A stretch of 64,000 bases of DNA. Source: Symbiodinium natans. Lineage: Eukaryota > Sar > Dinophyceae > Suessiales > Symbiodiniaceae. This document shows, piece after piece, positions 12,406 through 23,900 of this stretch (its first letter is position 1; the number at the start of each line of letters is the position of its first letter). The stretch spans positions 186,001-250,000 of the forward strand of contig CAJNDS010002570.1 in the NCBI GenBank assembly GCA_905221605.1, read 5' to 3'. A program made the translations under genes and the position numbers. The notes below the pieces were generated by a model. It did no database searches. It saw only the letters and a program-made list of their open reading frames with translations, and was not told where the DNA came from.

Positions 12406-12468
12406 GCCAAGGAGAACCCGAAGATCATCCTCAACCTCATCCAAATGCAGAAGCAGGCTGCCGGATTC
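12406..12468 (+). CDS. Exon-like segment, unrecognised protein
   Basis: Reads AKENPKIILNLIQMQKQAAG plus F, an amphipathic helical segment with every third base biased as in coding sequence, followed by a stop. The antisense frame is also open but less protein-like. Possibly an alpha-helical repeat protein; this is a guess. Confidence 0.35.
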
Positions 12469-12866
12469 TAGCGCTCTCGGGGGTTCTCCTTGCATCGTGG
12501 ACTCCTGGCATCAGGAACGAAGTAACATGTCGACTTCGACGGAAGTCGCCGCCAACCACAGCCTTTGCTAGACCCAACAAGCACATCTCAAGAGTTTTTG
12601 GTCTTCTCTGATCAATCTTTCCAACAGCAGCACCTGCCGGCATCCTACTCAGACCCAGGAGTATACCAATCGCATGCGTTAACTGTTTTAGAAGCTCCCC
12701 TCTGCCATGTGTCAGGCCAAGCTGCTTGTGCGCGAAGGCGCTTCGAATGCCAAATCAGCAGAGGCTTCCCCCTTTTCAGCTCATGCGGAAGAGGTAAGAA
12801 GCGGGGCATCATTCCCAATGTCCTTGCACACCTGGAAAGCCTCGGCCGGGCTCTCGGGCTCTCTGT

Positions 12867-13160
12867 TTGTTGCCTTCTCCCTTTGCCGAGAAAGAAGAGA
12901 CTCGAGTATTCGCAGGGCTCAACGTGGAGGAAGTGGCCACGCGCCTGCTCCAGGACTTTTGGAGGGGGGTGGAAGCTGGGGAAGCTGGGGCATGCCGGTC
13001 AACGAAGCTAAGCGACCAGCGAAGTCACTTCCCTTACTTCTTTGTCATCCCCACGGCCCGCCGGAGCACAGAGGACGGGCTCGCAAGCAAGCTGAACTTC
13101 CGGGCTTTGTGCCGCCTCGTTGGTGCTTTCCTGGGCGAGGGCAGTGAGGCCGTGCGCTAG
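12867..13160 (+). CDS. Open frame with two exon-like blocks, unrecognised
   Basis: A 97-codon open frame whose best segments are GLNVEEVATRLLQDFWR (about 12916-12962, after a CGCAG acceptor) and YFFVIPTARRSTEDGLASK followed by LNFRALCRLVGAFL (13030-13135). The middle is glycine-rich and could be an intron. Composition and acceptor context support real exons, but the family is unknown. Confidence 0.35.
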   Translation: MLPSPFAEKEETRVFAGLNVEEVATRLLQDFWRGVEAGEAGACRSTKLSDQRSHFPYFFVIPTARRSTEDGLASKLNFRALCRLVGAFLGEGSEAVR

Positions 13161-13642
13161 TGTGGCGGCAGTCAACTCAAACATCAGAACAGTGGAGGTT
13201 ATTCTGCGCTTTGCCTTGGCCTTGCTCCAGCAGTCGGAGGATGGAATCCTAGCCTGCACCTCGGGAGACCAGGCGCGGAAGCTCCCGTGGTCTTTGGGTG
13301 GTGCAACCTCTGCGATGTGGAATTGCTTCCAAAAAGGAATCTCCTAACGGTCCTAACGAAACCGATGTATGAGGATGTAGAGACGTGTAAGTGCAAGAAT
13401 TTATCAGTATCATGCCGCAGGCTCTCTACAGATTCTGTACGCAGTGTGCAAATCATAGAGGCCCTCAGAAGGAGGGGGGGGAGTCCAGGCCCGGAAATGA
13501 GTCAATGACAACGAGGTTCCAAAGGTCAAGGGGAACAATCTGTTAATTTATGGTCAGGTTTGTAAGTGAAGACTTGGTGGCAGTCTTGCTACGTGCCTCT
13601 GAGGTGTTCGTATGTACCCGATGCCATCATTAATTCCGACAG

Positions 13643-13761
13643 GTCTGGCAGTTCCTGGAGACATCCAGCGAGCGGCAGCAGGGGAGTCCGGAGGAGGTAG
13701 ACACCCTCACCAAGGCGCCTCCCGCCGGAGTGCAGTACACGAGAATTTTGCAGCACGAAGA
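13643..13761 (+). CDS. Exon-like segment, unrecognised protein
   Basis: Follows a good acceptor (CCGACAG then G) and reads VWQFLETSSERQQGSPEEVD, then a proline-containing linker ending near RILQHEE. A GA dinucleotide at the end could serve as donor, as in the neighbouring genes. No family recognised. Confidence 0.35.
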
Positions 13762-14433
13762 AGATACCACAAGCCCACATTGGCCCACATGCGCCTTGCA
13801 GGCGGCATTCTCCCTGCCTTTGCGGAACCTGTCCATGGCACGGGTCGGGTGCAGAGTGAAAAGGACCACGCCGAAACTGAAGCAATGACTGGCAAATCTT
13901 GGCAATCATGAAGTGCAAACCAAGGCACACCTTTTACTTAAGACAACTCTCAAGGTGAGCAGCTCTTGGAAGATCTCCTACGCTGCTCCAAAGCAGGCAC
14001 ATGGGCCGTGGGGATCGTCTTCCTGGCGTTGCACATGACATCATGCAGTTGCCACTTAAGTGTTGGTCTCATTAGGGTCGCAAGCTCAAAGGGTTGGAGG
14101 CAGCCAAGCCCCCAACATCCCCAACTGGCCTGGCTTCTTGTTCGTGAACAATGCGTGCCAGGCTTTTGCCGATCTGCGGCATTGTCTTGGAAGAAGGGCT
14201 TGTAAAATGCAGAGGTTTCAGCTCACGCAGTATTGGCAAGGCCAACCTTTTCTTGTGGAGTTTTTCCACACTCTTGGCTTTGGTAATCGAAAGCGGCAAC
14301 ACAAGCTGATACAAATTTTAGCCTGTTTAATTGCTTGTGTCAGAAAATCTGGCAAATGCCATGAACGTCTAATGCCACCTGAAACCACGTCACGTTGCCC
14401 GAGTGTAGGAGGACTGTGCTACCATGGGGCACG

Positions 14434-14514
14434 TTGATGTTGCCAGAGGACTACCAGAAGCACATGTTCTGCCGGCCTCGGCTCTACGAGCCTCGAGGCT
14501 CACGCCGGAGTTCA
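14434..14514 (+). CDS. Exon-like segment, unrecognised protein
   Basis: Reads LMLPEDYQKHMFCRPRLYEP, a protein-like stretch in one frame. Immediately downstream the sequence turns into (TA)n and C-rich low complexity. Family unknown. Confidence 0.3.
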
Positions 14515-14534
14515 ACTATCAAGTTGAGCTGTAT

Positions 14535-14660
14535 AATCCATATATTTTTCTATATACATATATGTAATATATATATATATATAGTACACATATAGTTGCG
14601 CCCCGGCGGGCCACTGGGCACCCCCCCCATCCCCCCCTCCCCCAAAAATTAGTAATAGGG
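14535..14660. repeat. (TA)n tract next to C-rich tract
   Basis: TATATATATATATA-type tract (about 14535-14592) followed within 30 bp by CACCCCCCCCATCCCCCCC (14620-14645). The same pairing of (TA)n with a C or G run recurs at 35.8, 36.75, 40.4 and 42.35 kb, suggesting a dispersed element family or shared insertion preference. Confidence 0.6.
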
Positions 14661-15080
14661 GGTTTCTGGGACTTCCGCCACAGTCGCCCATTTATACATA
14701 TGCTACAATTCGCCTCATTCATTTTACAATAATTCCCGCATGACACCACCGAAGACCCCAGACAGTCGAAGGAAACTACACGTGTGAAGTGAGGTTCCTT
14801 CATACTCTTGGCTGGGGCAACAACCGACAACGCAGGAACCTAAAGGTTTGTTCCAGCCAGACATCAGAACTACGGAGTTTCACGAGCCACCGCACGCAAG
14901 CCACAGTACGCGAGCCACCGCACGCGAGCCACCGCACCTTAGTTGGCTGGGGCAACAATTGACAACGCAGGAGCCTAAAGGTTTGCTCCAGCCATTCCTA
15001 GGACAGGGGGAGTGCGGAGCTGCAGTTGGTATTTCAGGAGTTATGTTGGAAGTAGTTGGAAAGGGTCAATGAACCCGTGG

Positions 15081-15100
15081 ATATTTGGCTCAAGATGGCC
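15081..15100 (+). other. Possible degraded spliced-leader relic
   Basis: The 11 bases TTTGGCTCAAG are directly followed by ATG, as in the 3' end of the dinoflagellate trans-spliced leader joined to a message. Upstream bases CCCGTGGATA match the leader only loosely. The 115-codon frame that follows (starting MATDRVWQGKG) is not recognised. Relict leaders mark retroposed copies in dinoflagellates, but a match this short can arise by chance. Confidence 0.25.
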
Positions 15101-15666
15101 ACTGACCGCGTGTGGCAAGGAAAGGGTAGTTCCGTGTTCTTGAGGGTTGGTTTGCTGGGGTTAGGTGTGTGGTGTTTAGGCAAGCCTTTCCCTAGAGCCT
15201 CCCTCTCTCTTTGTATCCTCCGCTTTTGGTTTGTGAAATTTAACGGGCAAAAGTCTAGGGTTGCCTTTGGGGGTGAGAGTGGTTTAGTCTTCTGTTATCC
15301 CCGTTTGGTTGCCCCCCGTATTCAATGCATTAGTTGCTCAACAAAGCATTATTTGCACTTTAAACGCACACTTTGCCATATTTTGGTTGAGAATGGTTGA
15401 GTATGCTCCTTTAAATAGTATTCACTTGAGTCAAATTGGGCTCTTTGCTTAATATTTACTCTAGTAGTTAAATTCGCATAGAATCAAGAAAAATGTTTCA
15501 CTATTTGCAGCTGCCATCTTTTGCCATCACCTTGGATATGCATTGTACGCACACCTGCATGCGCTTGTCTCTGTCCGCAGCTATGAACACATCCAAACGA
15601 GTGATTTCGTTTCGTGTATTTACATAAAGTGCCAAAACGCAGGGGCCGGGTTCACCCCTGGAACCG

Positions 15667-15792
15667 ATATATGATATATGATATATGATATATGATATAT
15701 GATATATGATATATGATATATGATACATGATACGTGATACGTGATACGTGATACGTGATACGTGATACGTGATACGTGATACGTGATACGTG
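15667..15792. repeat. Heptanucleotide microsatellite, GATATAT then GATACGT
   Basis: About eight copies of GATATAT (15667-15723) pass through one GATACAT intermediate into about nine copies of GATACGT (15731-15792), then a TA tract. A single array in which two point changes swept the right half. Confidence 0.95.
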
Positions 15793-16454
15793 ATATACAT
15801 ATATATATATATATATGTTTTCATTGGGCCTGTATGTGTTCTTATGGGTCATGAAGCAAGTCTTGGGTGTCTGCAGTGCAGGCTCCGTTCCGGATGAGAT
15901 CTGGGAGATGATCTGGCCATGGGCAGGGGCACCCGGGGCCCGGCATATCCCGGCATGGCGCAGCCTTCAAAAAGGCGGCGTTCTCTTGATTCGGCTCTCT
16001 AGGTTCCAGCCAGCTGCCGTGTCTTTGACCCGCGGCTGATCTATACACCGGCCTGGGACTCAAAGAGGAGCAGGAGATTGCAGGAGCATGAGCAGGAAAG
16101 TGCGGTGATAGGAATTGTCAGCCAGGTTGTGGATGGCACATCGCTCCGCACTTGCTTGGAGAAGTGTAAAAAGCATGGAGCCCAACGAGAGTATATTCGA
16201 GAAGGCACAATTTGAAGCATGCGGATACCTGCTCAAGGTCCAAAGAGGCGGCAATGGTCTTCTTCGTCTACAGCTGCGCGACCAAATTAAATCGAGAGTC
16301 TGCCAGAGTCTGCCCAGTTTCGCGCAAGCTGCGTGAATTGGAATCGGAATATCATTGCCAGGCGAGTTCGGGGATATCCTGGGTGGCTTCTCACCAGTGA
16401 TTTGGGTGTGAGTCTCAGAAGAGATCCCTACACTCCGCACGCTCGCAAGCCGGC

Positions 16455-16561
16455 ATCGGGAAAACGATCTGAAGTTTCTCCGGAAGGCGCGGACGAGTGG
16501 CTACCTGGACCTGCTGACTTGCCTGCGGGCTGCCGAGGATGCCTTTGTTTTCCGGAGGCCG
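16455..16561 (+). CDS. Exon-like segment, unrecognised helical protein
   Basis: Reads ENDLKFLRKARTSGYLDLLT, then CLRAAEDAFVFRRP, in one + frame; stop at 16577. The pattern (basic helix, then YLDLL..L) faintly recalls RIH-type helical repeats of intracellular calcium channels, but I would not assign it. Likely the last recognisable exon of the gene between 11.6 and 16.6 kb, or the start of the cullin N terminus. Confidence 0.35.
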
Positions 16562-16599
16562 AGCACGCGAGTGAAGTGAGGACCAGAAAACCAGAAAAC

Positions 16600-17945
16600 T
16601 AAGTCTAGGTGGAAGTGTGAGGGTCGTTAAGGCTGGAATCAGAAAACTAAGTCTAAGTGGAAGTGTGAGGGTCGTTAAGGCTGGAATTTGTTGGTGAGAC
16701 ATGTCCGAAGGCTCAAGGGCAAGAGCACAGTGGACGTGTTTCCATGGCGCAGAGCCAAGCAGTCGAAAGGAATGCTTGTGGTCGAATGTCGGATGCCCCA
16801 GCTAGCTCTGGGAAGCTGTTGAGGTCGGGTGCCAACCAGATGCTCTTGCAAGCATCTGAGGCCCGAAAAGCCGAAAACCATCCTCTCGATCTGAGGACCA
16901 CCTCGACTACCCTCTTGTCTTAACCTCCATTTCCTGCCTCCCCCATCGGTCGAGTCATCCATTTCAAAGAACACACAGTATTCCTCAGTATTCCTCTTGG
17001 ATCCCCGAAGAATTTGCTGGCAGCTTCATGGCCTGATCTTCGGCGGCGATGATGCGGCAGTGCACCTGAACAAGGACAGCAGCTACAACAGTTCGCGACT
17101 CTTCCACCTCTACAGCTATCATACAAGTTTCAGCTTTCGCAGCTTTGTTCGCAGTCTGTTTGAGAGGACCTGACACGAGCTACCTCTAGTGCCTCCCGAT
17201 CCTTCAGCTCCCCGCCCTTGCTGGAGGCCAGGAGTTGCATCAGAAACAGCAACGCAGGGCGAGACAAGCACGAGACATGACCCTTGGCATGCCTTGGCTT
17301 CTCTAACGATTCCTTGGAGGAGAGCCGAGAAGAGTCAGAAAAAGTCTCGGGCTTACGCAGATTTTGCAGCTGCATTCCTGCGTCGTATCTGTCCTCGGGG
17401 TTGCCACCCGGGGAAACGCAGGGAGATGCAGGAATGATGTCAGCCTATCCTTCAGGGAAGGTGAGGGGAGAGGAGGGTGGCATATTATATCGCATCTTTC
17501 AACAACGTGTATGTTTGTCTTGCCCCGTCCCTTTCGCACCACTGGCCATCGTAACAATGGTTATCAAGCATCGCTTAATTAAATGTGTGGGAAGATGCGT
17601 TTAGCTCAGACAGGGAACCGCCTCGGACTGGAAGCCTATCAAATCCTATGAATCGCTGCTTCGAATTCCCCTCTTTGGCATGCCGAGGTCAGTGGGGTCA
17701 GAGACTCGTTCGAGATTTGCAGGCACGTGGGCCATAGAGGTTGAAGCCAGAGTCCAGATCCGGCTGGCCTTTGGGCAGGTTCGAGATATTCGCGCTGCTG
17801 TGAGCTGAGCCAAGAAAAAATGGACGTTTGCAAGAGAAATGCTTGAAGTTTGTCGAACGCACCGCATTGGGCACGGCATGGCCCAGCCCCCCATTCTCTA
17901 AGGCTTAAATTTGTGAGCTTTTGTCTCCTTTACTCGAGTTTCCAG
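16600..17945. other. Stretch upstream of the first recognised cullin exon
   Basis: Contains a direct repeat of about 65 bp (AGAAAACTAAGTCTAGGTGG at 16591 and a near copy at 16638). It should also contain the missing N-terminal cullin exons, but I could not identify any with confidence. Open frames on both strands here look like chance. Confidence 0.4.
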
Positions 17946-20900
17946 GAGCTGAAGACTGTGGTGCAAAAGGAGCTGATCCTCAACACGGCCAAGGCCTGCC
18001 GCCACCCATTTTTCATGGAGTTTTGGATAGCCAAGTCGAAAGCCTGAGAGTCTCCACATGAGCCTCTGATGGAGTGCACTTGGGCGCCTAATAAGTAGTT
18101 GTAATGGAGAAGAGGCGCATGTTGTTCAAGCGGCCGTTGTCCCAGGGCCTGGTCGAGATGAGCACCGGGGCTCAGGCGCGTGCCTTCCCGGATCCCAGCA
18201 GACCAGCAGATGCCCAGCAGCCAGAGATGCCTCCAGACACCACAACGGAGGCCATGCTCACCAATCGGCGCTACGACGAGCCGGGATCAAAGAGAAGTTG
18301 TTTTGAAGACTCTCAAAGTCTTTCTCTCTTTCTCTCCCTGTCTTTGGGGGGATCTCTGTGCTTAAATCTCAGCACGGCTCTTTACTTCCCATGTCTTCTA
18401 CCCCTCCAATCTACACACACGCACACCCACACACACACACACCCACACGCACACACCCACACATGCACACACATGAGAGCCACTTGCGTAAGTCTATTCG
18501 GCGGGAAGCTTTTGGTGCCAATGACTGGTGCGTTCTTTGCCGCGCAGGTTGAAGCTGATGTACCGTATCTTCAAGCGCGAGGCTGCCCATCTGGTGAGCT
18601 CTTTTGTAGCCCAAGATGACTGCAAAAACAGAGCACACAATTTCGTACTGAGACACTTCGCCAGGTCATTGACACACTGAACGTAACAGAACGTAACTGC
18701 TTCATGCGTGTGCTCGTGCGCAGAAGAATAAGCGCTTACCACTACAAGCGGCCCTAAAGAGCATCAAGCGGCTGCTCCGAGGGGCTCTGGAAGCGCATTG
18801 GAAGGGAAAACTGGGAAAACTCCGGGAACACCCTCAGAGCAAATTCTGTCAGCCGACGATGCTGCCGCACATCATCACGGCTATGGAGCCTTACATCGAG
18901 ACGAGGACCCGGCCTTACAGACCTACTAGTGGGATGTGATATGAGAGAGCTTCAGTGCTTCTCACCTTCAGGGCTCGCGGAGTGGTCGAAGACCCGCAGA
19001 TGATTGACAGCCCCGCTGCGTATACGGAGAAGGCCCCCAGAAACCAAAAAGCGCGAAAGTGGTTTGGTTCAGGGCTCTGCTTCGGAAACTTTGGAGGGGT
19101 CGTCTCTGCGTTGAACCTCCTCCTCCCCAGGGAATGAAGGGATGACCACGAACACGAGCTGGGGCACCGAAAGCTGCTAAGGGGGGGGCGCTCGAGCACG
19201 CAAGCTTCACTCCTGAAATTGGAGCTTTCTGCCAGGTGCTCGAACTGAAGAAGGAGGTGGACGACATGGCCCGAACCTTCGTCCAGTCACCACACTCCGA
19301 CAACTGCCAAGAGTACATATGTTGTGGACTTCACATATACTGTATACTTCGCCCCTTGTGCAGCGTTGCAACCTTTAGCTCAGAGACTCAATGTTCGTCC
19401 AAAAGGTCGCCTCCTGCTTCGAGAGTGACACCGGCTTCCAGAAGGGCCGCAACCGAGGCTTGGAGGCTGTGCTGAACAAGGACACGTAGACGCATCATAA
19501 GACGTCAGACAACCACAAATGCTCGACGATCCATGAAGAAACCGCAAATAACAACACCCAGTCATTCTGCTGCCAGGACACTCGGTGTGCCAAGTATCTC
19601 GCTCTCTTCTGCGACCTGCAGCCGCGCCCTGTGTCGCTGCTGCTGTTGCGCCACCATGTCATTTAAGGCTTGAGGCCCCTTGAGGGATGTTTGAGCTTGG
19701 CCATGCAATACTTGAAAGTGCTTGCCAGGCTCAAGAAGGGCTTGAAGGGCAGAAACGAGGACGAAGTGCAGACATTGGTAAACCAAGTCGCCTTGCCCTC
19801 AGCCAGAAGGTTTGTCATAAGCTAGAGGCGACTTCATTTGCACAAAGCGTGACAGGTCTGACGTTTCATTCGACTATATTCAACCTAGCAATCATCCAGA
19901 CCCGATAGTTCAGAACATGTCCAAACCTCATTCAGTGGCACAGGTCAGCCTCTTCGCACATCTCAAGGAGAGCCACCATCGGAGTGCAAAACAGAGTCAA
20001 ACAAAGTTTTTCTGAAGCAGATTCTCAATAGAGTGGAGTTCGAATTTCTTCGAGGACAAAGACATCTTCCTGGACATTTACAAGGCCAGCATGATACGAA
20101 ACGTTAGTGAGCGTCACGGCGCGTGTGGGTCCCACGCGCTGTCCACCCAACGGCAAAGAGCACAAGAACTAGATGTGCGGTTAATTTTGCTTTCCTCTCC
20201 ATTCTGTTCTTTGTCTCAGAGCGCCTTGTCCCGGCGCCTGCTGAACAAGCTCTCCGTCTCCAACGATGCCGAGGAGACGCCTGGGACTCCGCTTTGAGGG
20301 GCTCTTTATTGGTATTAGTTATTAGCATAAGTATATATTACTACTAGTATATAGTAGTATATATATCAGTATTCTTATAGTATATTCTTATTATCAGTAC
20401 TTTTCATTTGCGACGGCTTTTTTGGCCCTGGGTGTAATTATCTTGAGAAGCTTGGGGATGCTTGAAGCGAGAGAACTCAGAGCCTTCTCAGAGGACTGCT
20501 TCATCACCAAGCTGAAGGTTCGCCTTCTCCGCTCTTCTGCGAGAGTTTTCAGAAAGACGTTGCGTGAGAACAAGAGAGAAGCTTTCTTTGTGTGTGTGTG
20601 TGTGTTCTGGTGTTTCTTTCCTCTCTCGCCCTCGCTTTCAGGTGGAGTGTGGCCAGCAGTCCATTCAGAAGCTGGCCGGGGGCACCAAGTCTGGTACCAT
20701 CAGCGATGTTGAAGCCATAATAGCGACATGCAACAAAGGGAAGGGAATGGAAAGAAGTGGAGGAAGAGTAAAGCGAGCAAAGTGAGTAAAGGGGTGAGCT
20801 GACAAGAAGCGAGAGGCCTCCATGTTCACCGACATGGCACTGAGTGATCAGCTTCAGGAGCTGAGCACACTCGGCTATTTGCCCTGGTCAGAAGCGTTCC

Positions 20901-23900
20901 TTGTAAGCCAAAGGGCGTCGAGCCTGAAGAGGAGGAGTACATGAAGAATGCGCACCATGGCTCGCCCGGCGGCGTGGTGCACGAGGAGTGTGTCGTGTCG
21001 TGTGTCACGAGCGGCACAGTTCGGCCCCTGGTTTTGTGCAGGTGCGGGTTCTGCAAACCAACGCCTGGCCCGAGAAGGTATCGAGCAAACCTAAGTGTCT
21101 CTGACATGGGCCCCGTTCCAGGGTCATTCTCATGCATTCCGACGTAGGCCGATGATGTGCCCATTATCCCATGCCCAGAGATGACCACCTGCATTACGGC
21201 CGGGAACTCGCAGCTCGGAGGAGTGGAGGGCATCGTGAGTTTTTTGTCCGTGGAGGCCTACGAGGCCTTCTACAACTCGAAGCACAACGGCCGGAAGTTG
21301 AGGCCTTGAGATTAGGCTGTGCACCGTGTGCACCGCAAACCACTGACATGAGATAATTTGGAGTAATTTGTTCTCAGGCCGAAAGCAGCCCGTCTAGGCT
21401 GAGCATTAAAGGTTGATGAAAGGAAGGCTGACATAGGACACAGACCGATGTTCAAAGGCGGGCAGCCCCGACAGGGGAGGGCGGGGGTGTGATGGTTTGC
21501 TGCGGTGGGAAGGCTTGGGAGGTCAAGACAATTATCCCGCTTTGTTTTTCTGGTTGCTGTTCGGGGGCATGAAGAATCTGACAACTAGGGCTCCCAGTGG
21601 TCTGCACTAAGAGGCTCATCGCCACTTAAAGATGCATCCGCAGTTGCATTGTAGTCCTGTACCTCGCCCTGTACCGTAATGGCTGCTGATCTTGCCTTCT
21701 GGAGTTCAACCAATGTTGCTGCACTCACACGAACCTTAGTTTGACTACTCATTCCTTAGTTGATTGCGCTTGAATTGCTAGGAACAACTCCACCATGGGT
21801 GTGCTCTTGACACGGCAGGTTACTTTGTTTTTCCGAGGCACCATCATCAGCAGCGCAGCCAAGCACCCTTGTTTCTGTTTGTCATCTGACTGCGCTGCAG
21901 AGTTGTAGGCTGAGCACATGCATTCGTTTTCGTTCCGTTCACAGTCCTTTGTGTTTCAAACATATGGGCCCCGGAAATGCCGTGATAGACCAAGATAGCA
22001 CGATTTATAGCAGTAAAATCGCCAATGACTGCAACCGATTGTTGGGTCATGTCATCATGGCCGTATCTGCACCGGAGGTGGATCTACAACATGGGCAGTG
22101 TGGAGAGAGCCTCAGAGATTCTGAAACTGTGACCTGTTATCACAAGTTCAAGCAAGTAGACAAGTTGTTTGTCTACATCGTTGTGCCTCATCCGCGCCGC
22201 TTCCGCAAGGAGCTAAAATGCCATGGCATGGCGCGGCCCCACCTTCTGGCCAAACCCCAAGGAAGCAAGACATGTCCCGCTGTCGAAGTTCAAGCACGGG
22301 AATGTGGTGATGTTGCGTATGACGAATTGCGTATGACCACCGCACTGGTACTTCTGAGAGTGGCGTTTGTGTAGAGGATACCTTGCCCAACACCCCAGCC
22401 TGGGACGCAACTCCCGAGATCCCAACCGAAAATGCAATACAGGGCGGCCATGTCCTGCAAATAGAAGGAGAACCAGCAGCAGTGGTAGTTTTAACGCTAC
22501 GCGACCCGCCTCGGCCCGGCCCAGCGCATCCGCGTGAGCATGGTGATTCCGCAGCGCCCAAGTCGCTGGACCCCAAGCAATAAGGGTTGGGTTGAGGGTT
22601 GAGGGTTCCGGGTTTATGGTTTATGGTTTGGGGTTTGGGGTTGAGGGTTAGTTTAGGGCTCAAGGTTCACGCTTTGGGGTTGAGGGTTTTTTTGGGTTTA
22701 GGGTTCGACTTGAGTGATCGTAGGGTTGAGCCAGGCCCCTTAAGGTTTAAGGCGACTCTTCGGCAGGGTGGGGGGGAGGGGGGAGGTGGGGTGGGGGGAG
22801 GGGGGAGGTGGGGTTGGGGGGTGGGGTGGGGGGTGGGGGGGGGGGGTGGGGGGGGGGGGGGGGGGCAGGTGGGGGGGGGGGGCGGGTGGGGGGGGGGGGG
22901 GGGGGGGGGGGTGGGGGGGGGGGGTGGGGGGGGGGGGTGGGGGGGGGGGGGCTGGGGGGGGGGGGGGGGGATTTGAAGGGGGGTGTTCTGACAACCTAAA
23001 CACCTCCGGCCCGAGGCCTCGGCGGATTTGGCCCCAAAAGGGTCCATTGAAGCTGTTGCGCAGTTGGATTTCTGCCGAGGATGACCGGTTCACTTTCTAG
23101 GCTTGACATCTCTGAAAGAAGTATCTGCACTTCATTATGTGGCGCGGGAATTATTTAGGGCATCTACCTCGAGGAAATGAGAGTGCGTCAAGCAAGCGAC
23201 TGCGTTGAAGACTGTAGCATGGATTACGAAGATAGCACCTCAGTTCTGTTTCTGTTGAAGTTCGATGGGGATAGGTGGGGGCGTTCGTATGCAACGGTAA
23301 GTCGTTAGTTGCGTGACAGACAGGTTGTGCTGAAGGTCTGGAGCCATGGGAGATCGGAAAAAGAAGACCACCGATTGCATCGATCCCACCGCGATTTCAT
23401 GGTGGGCGCAGGTGAGGGGCGCCCAGCCAATGAAATCCCCGAGCCGAAACATGTTTTGAATTTCTAGAAGCTGCTGAAGAATGACAATGCACGTATTATG
23501 TTTAAACATTAACATCATCAAAACAAGTTAACCAGCCGTGCACGCACAAAACTTGATGTGGCTACAACGTCAAAACCCTTCAGGGCCCTCCCTTCCCTCG
23601 TCCCCCCGCTTGTCAGAGCCGCGTGGCTTCATCCTAAACCCTGAACCCTAAATCCAAAACACGAAAACCATGTGAAGAGTGGTTCGGTGCATGTCACAAG
23701 CGAGACTATCTGATGCGTTTCTTGGTGCCCAGAAAGGGAGCAACGTTTGGCTGAGACAGCGATAATGCTTTTGTGAAAACTCAATATCCGGTCACGCTTT
23801 GCCCCGTTCTTGTTTCCTCAAAACACCTTTGTTGCGCAATGTTCCGTTCTGGTTGCTGCGTTCCCCTTGTGGTTGCAATACGCTGTAGATGTGAGAGAAT

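Noticed and set aside
22599-23100. Poly-glycine and poly-proline proteins
   Set aside because: Artefacts of the G-run tract on the two strands.
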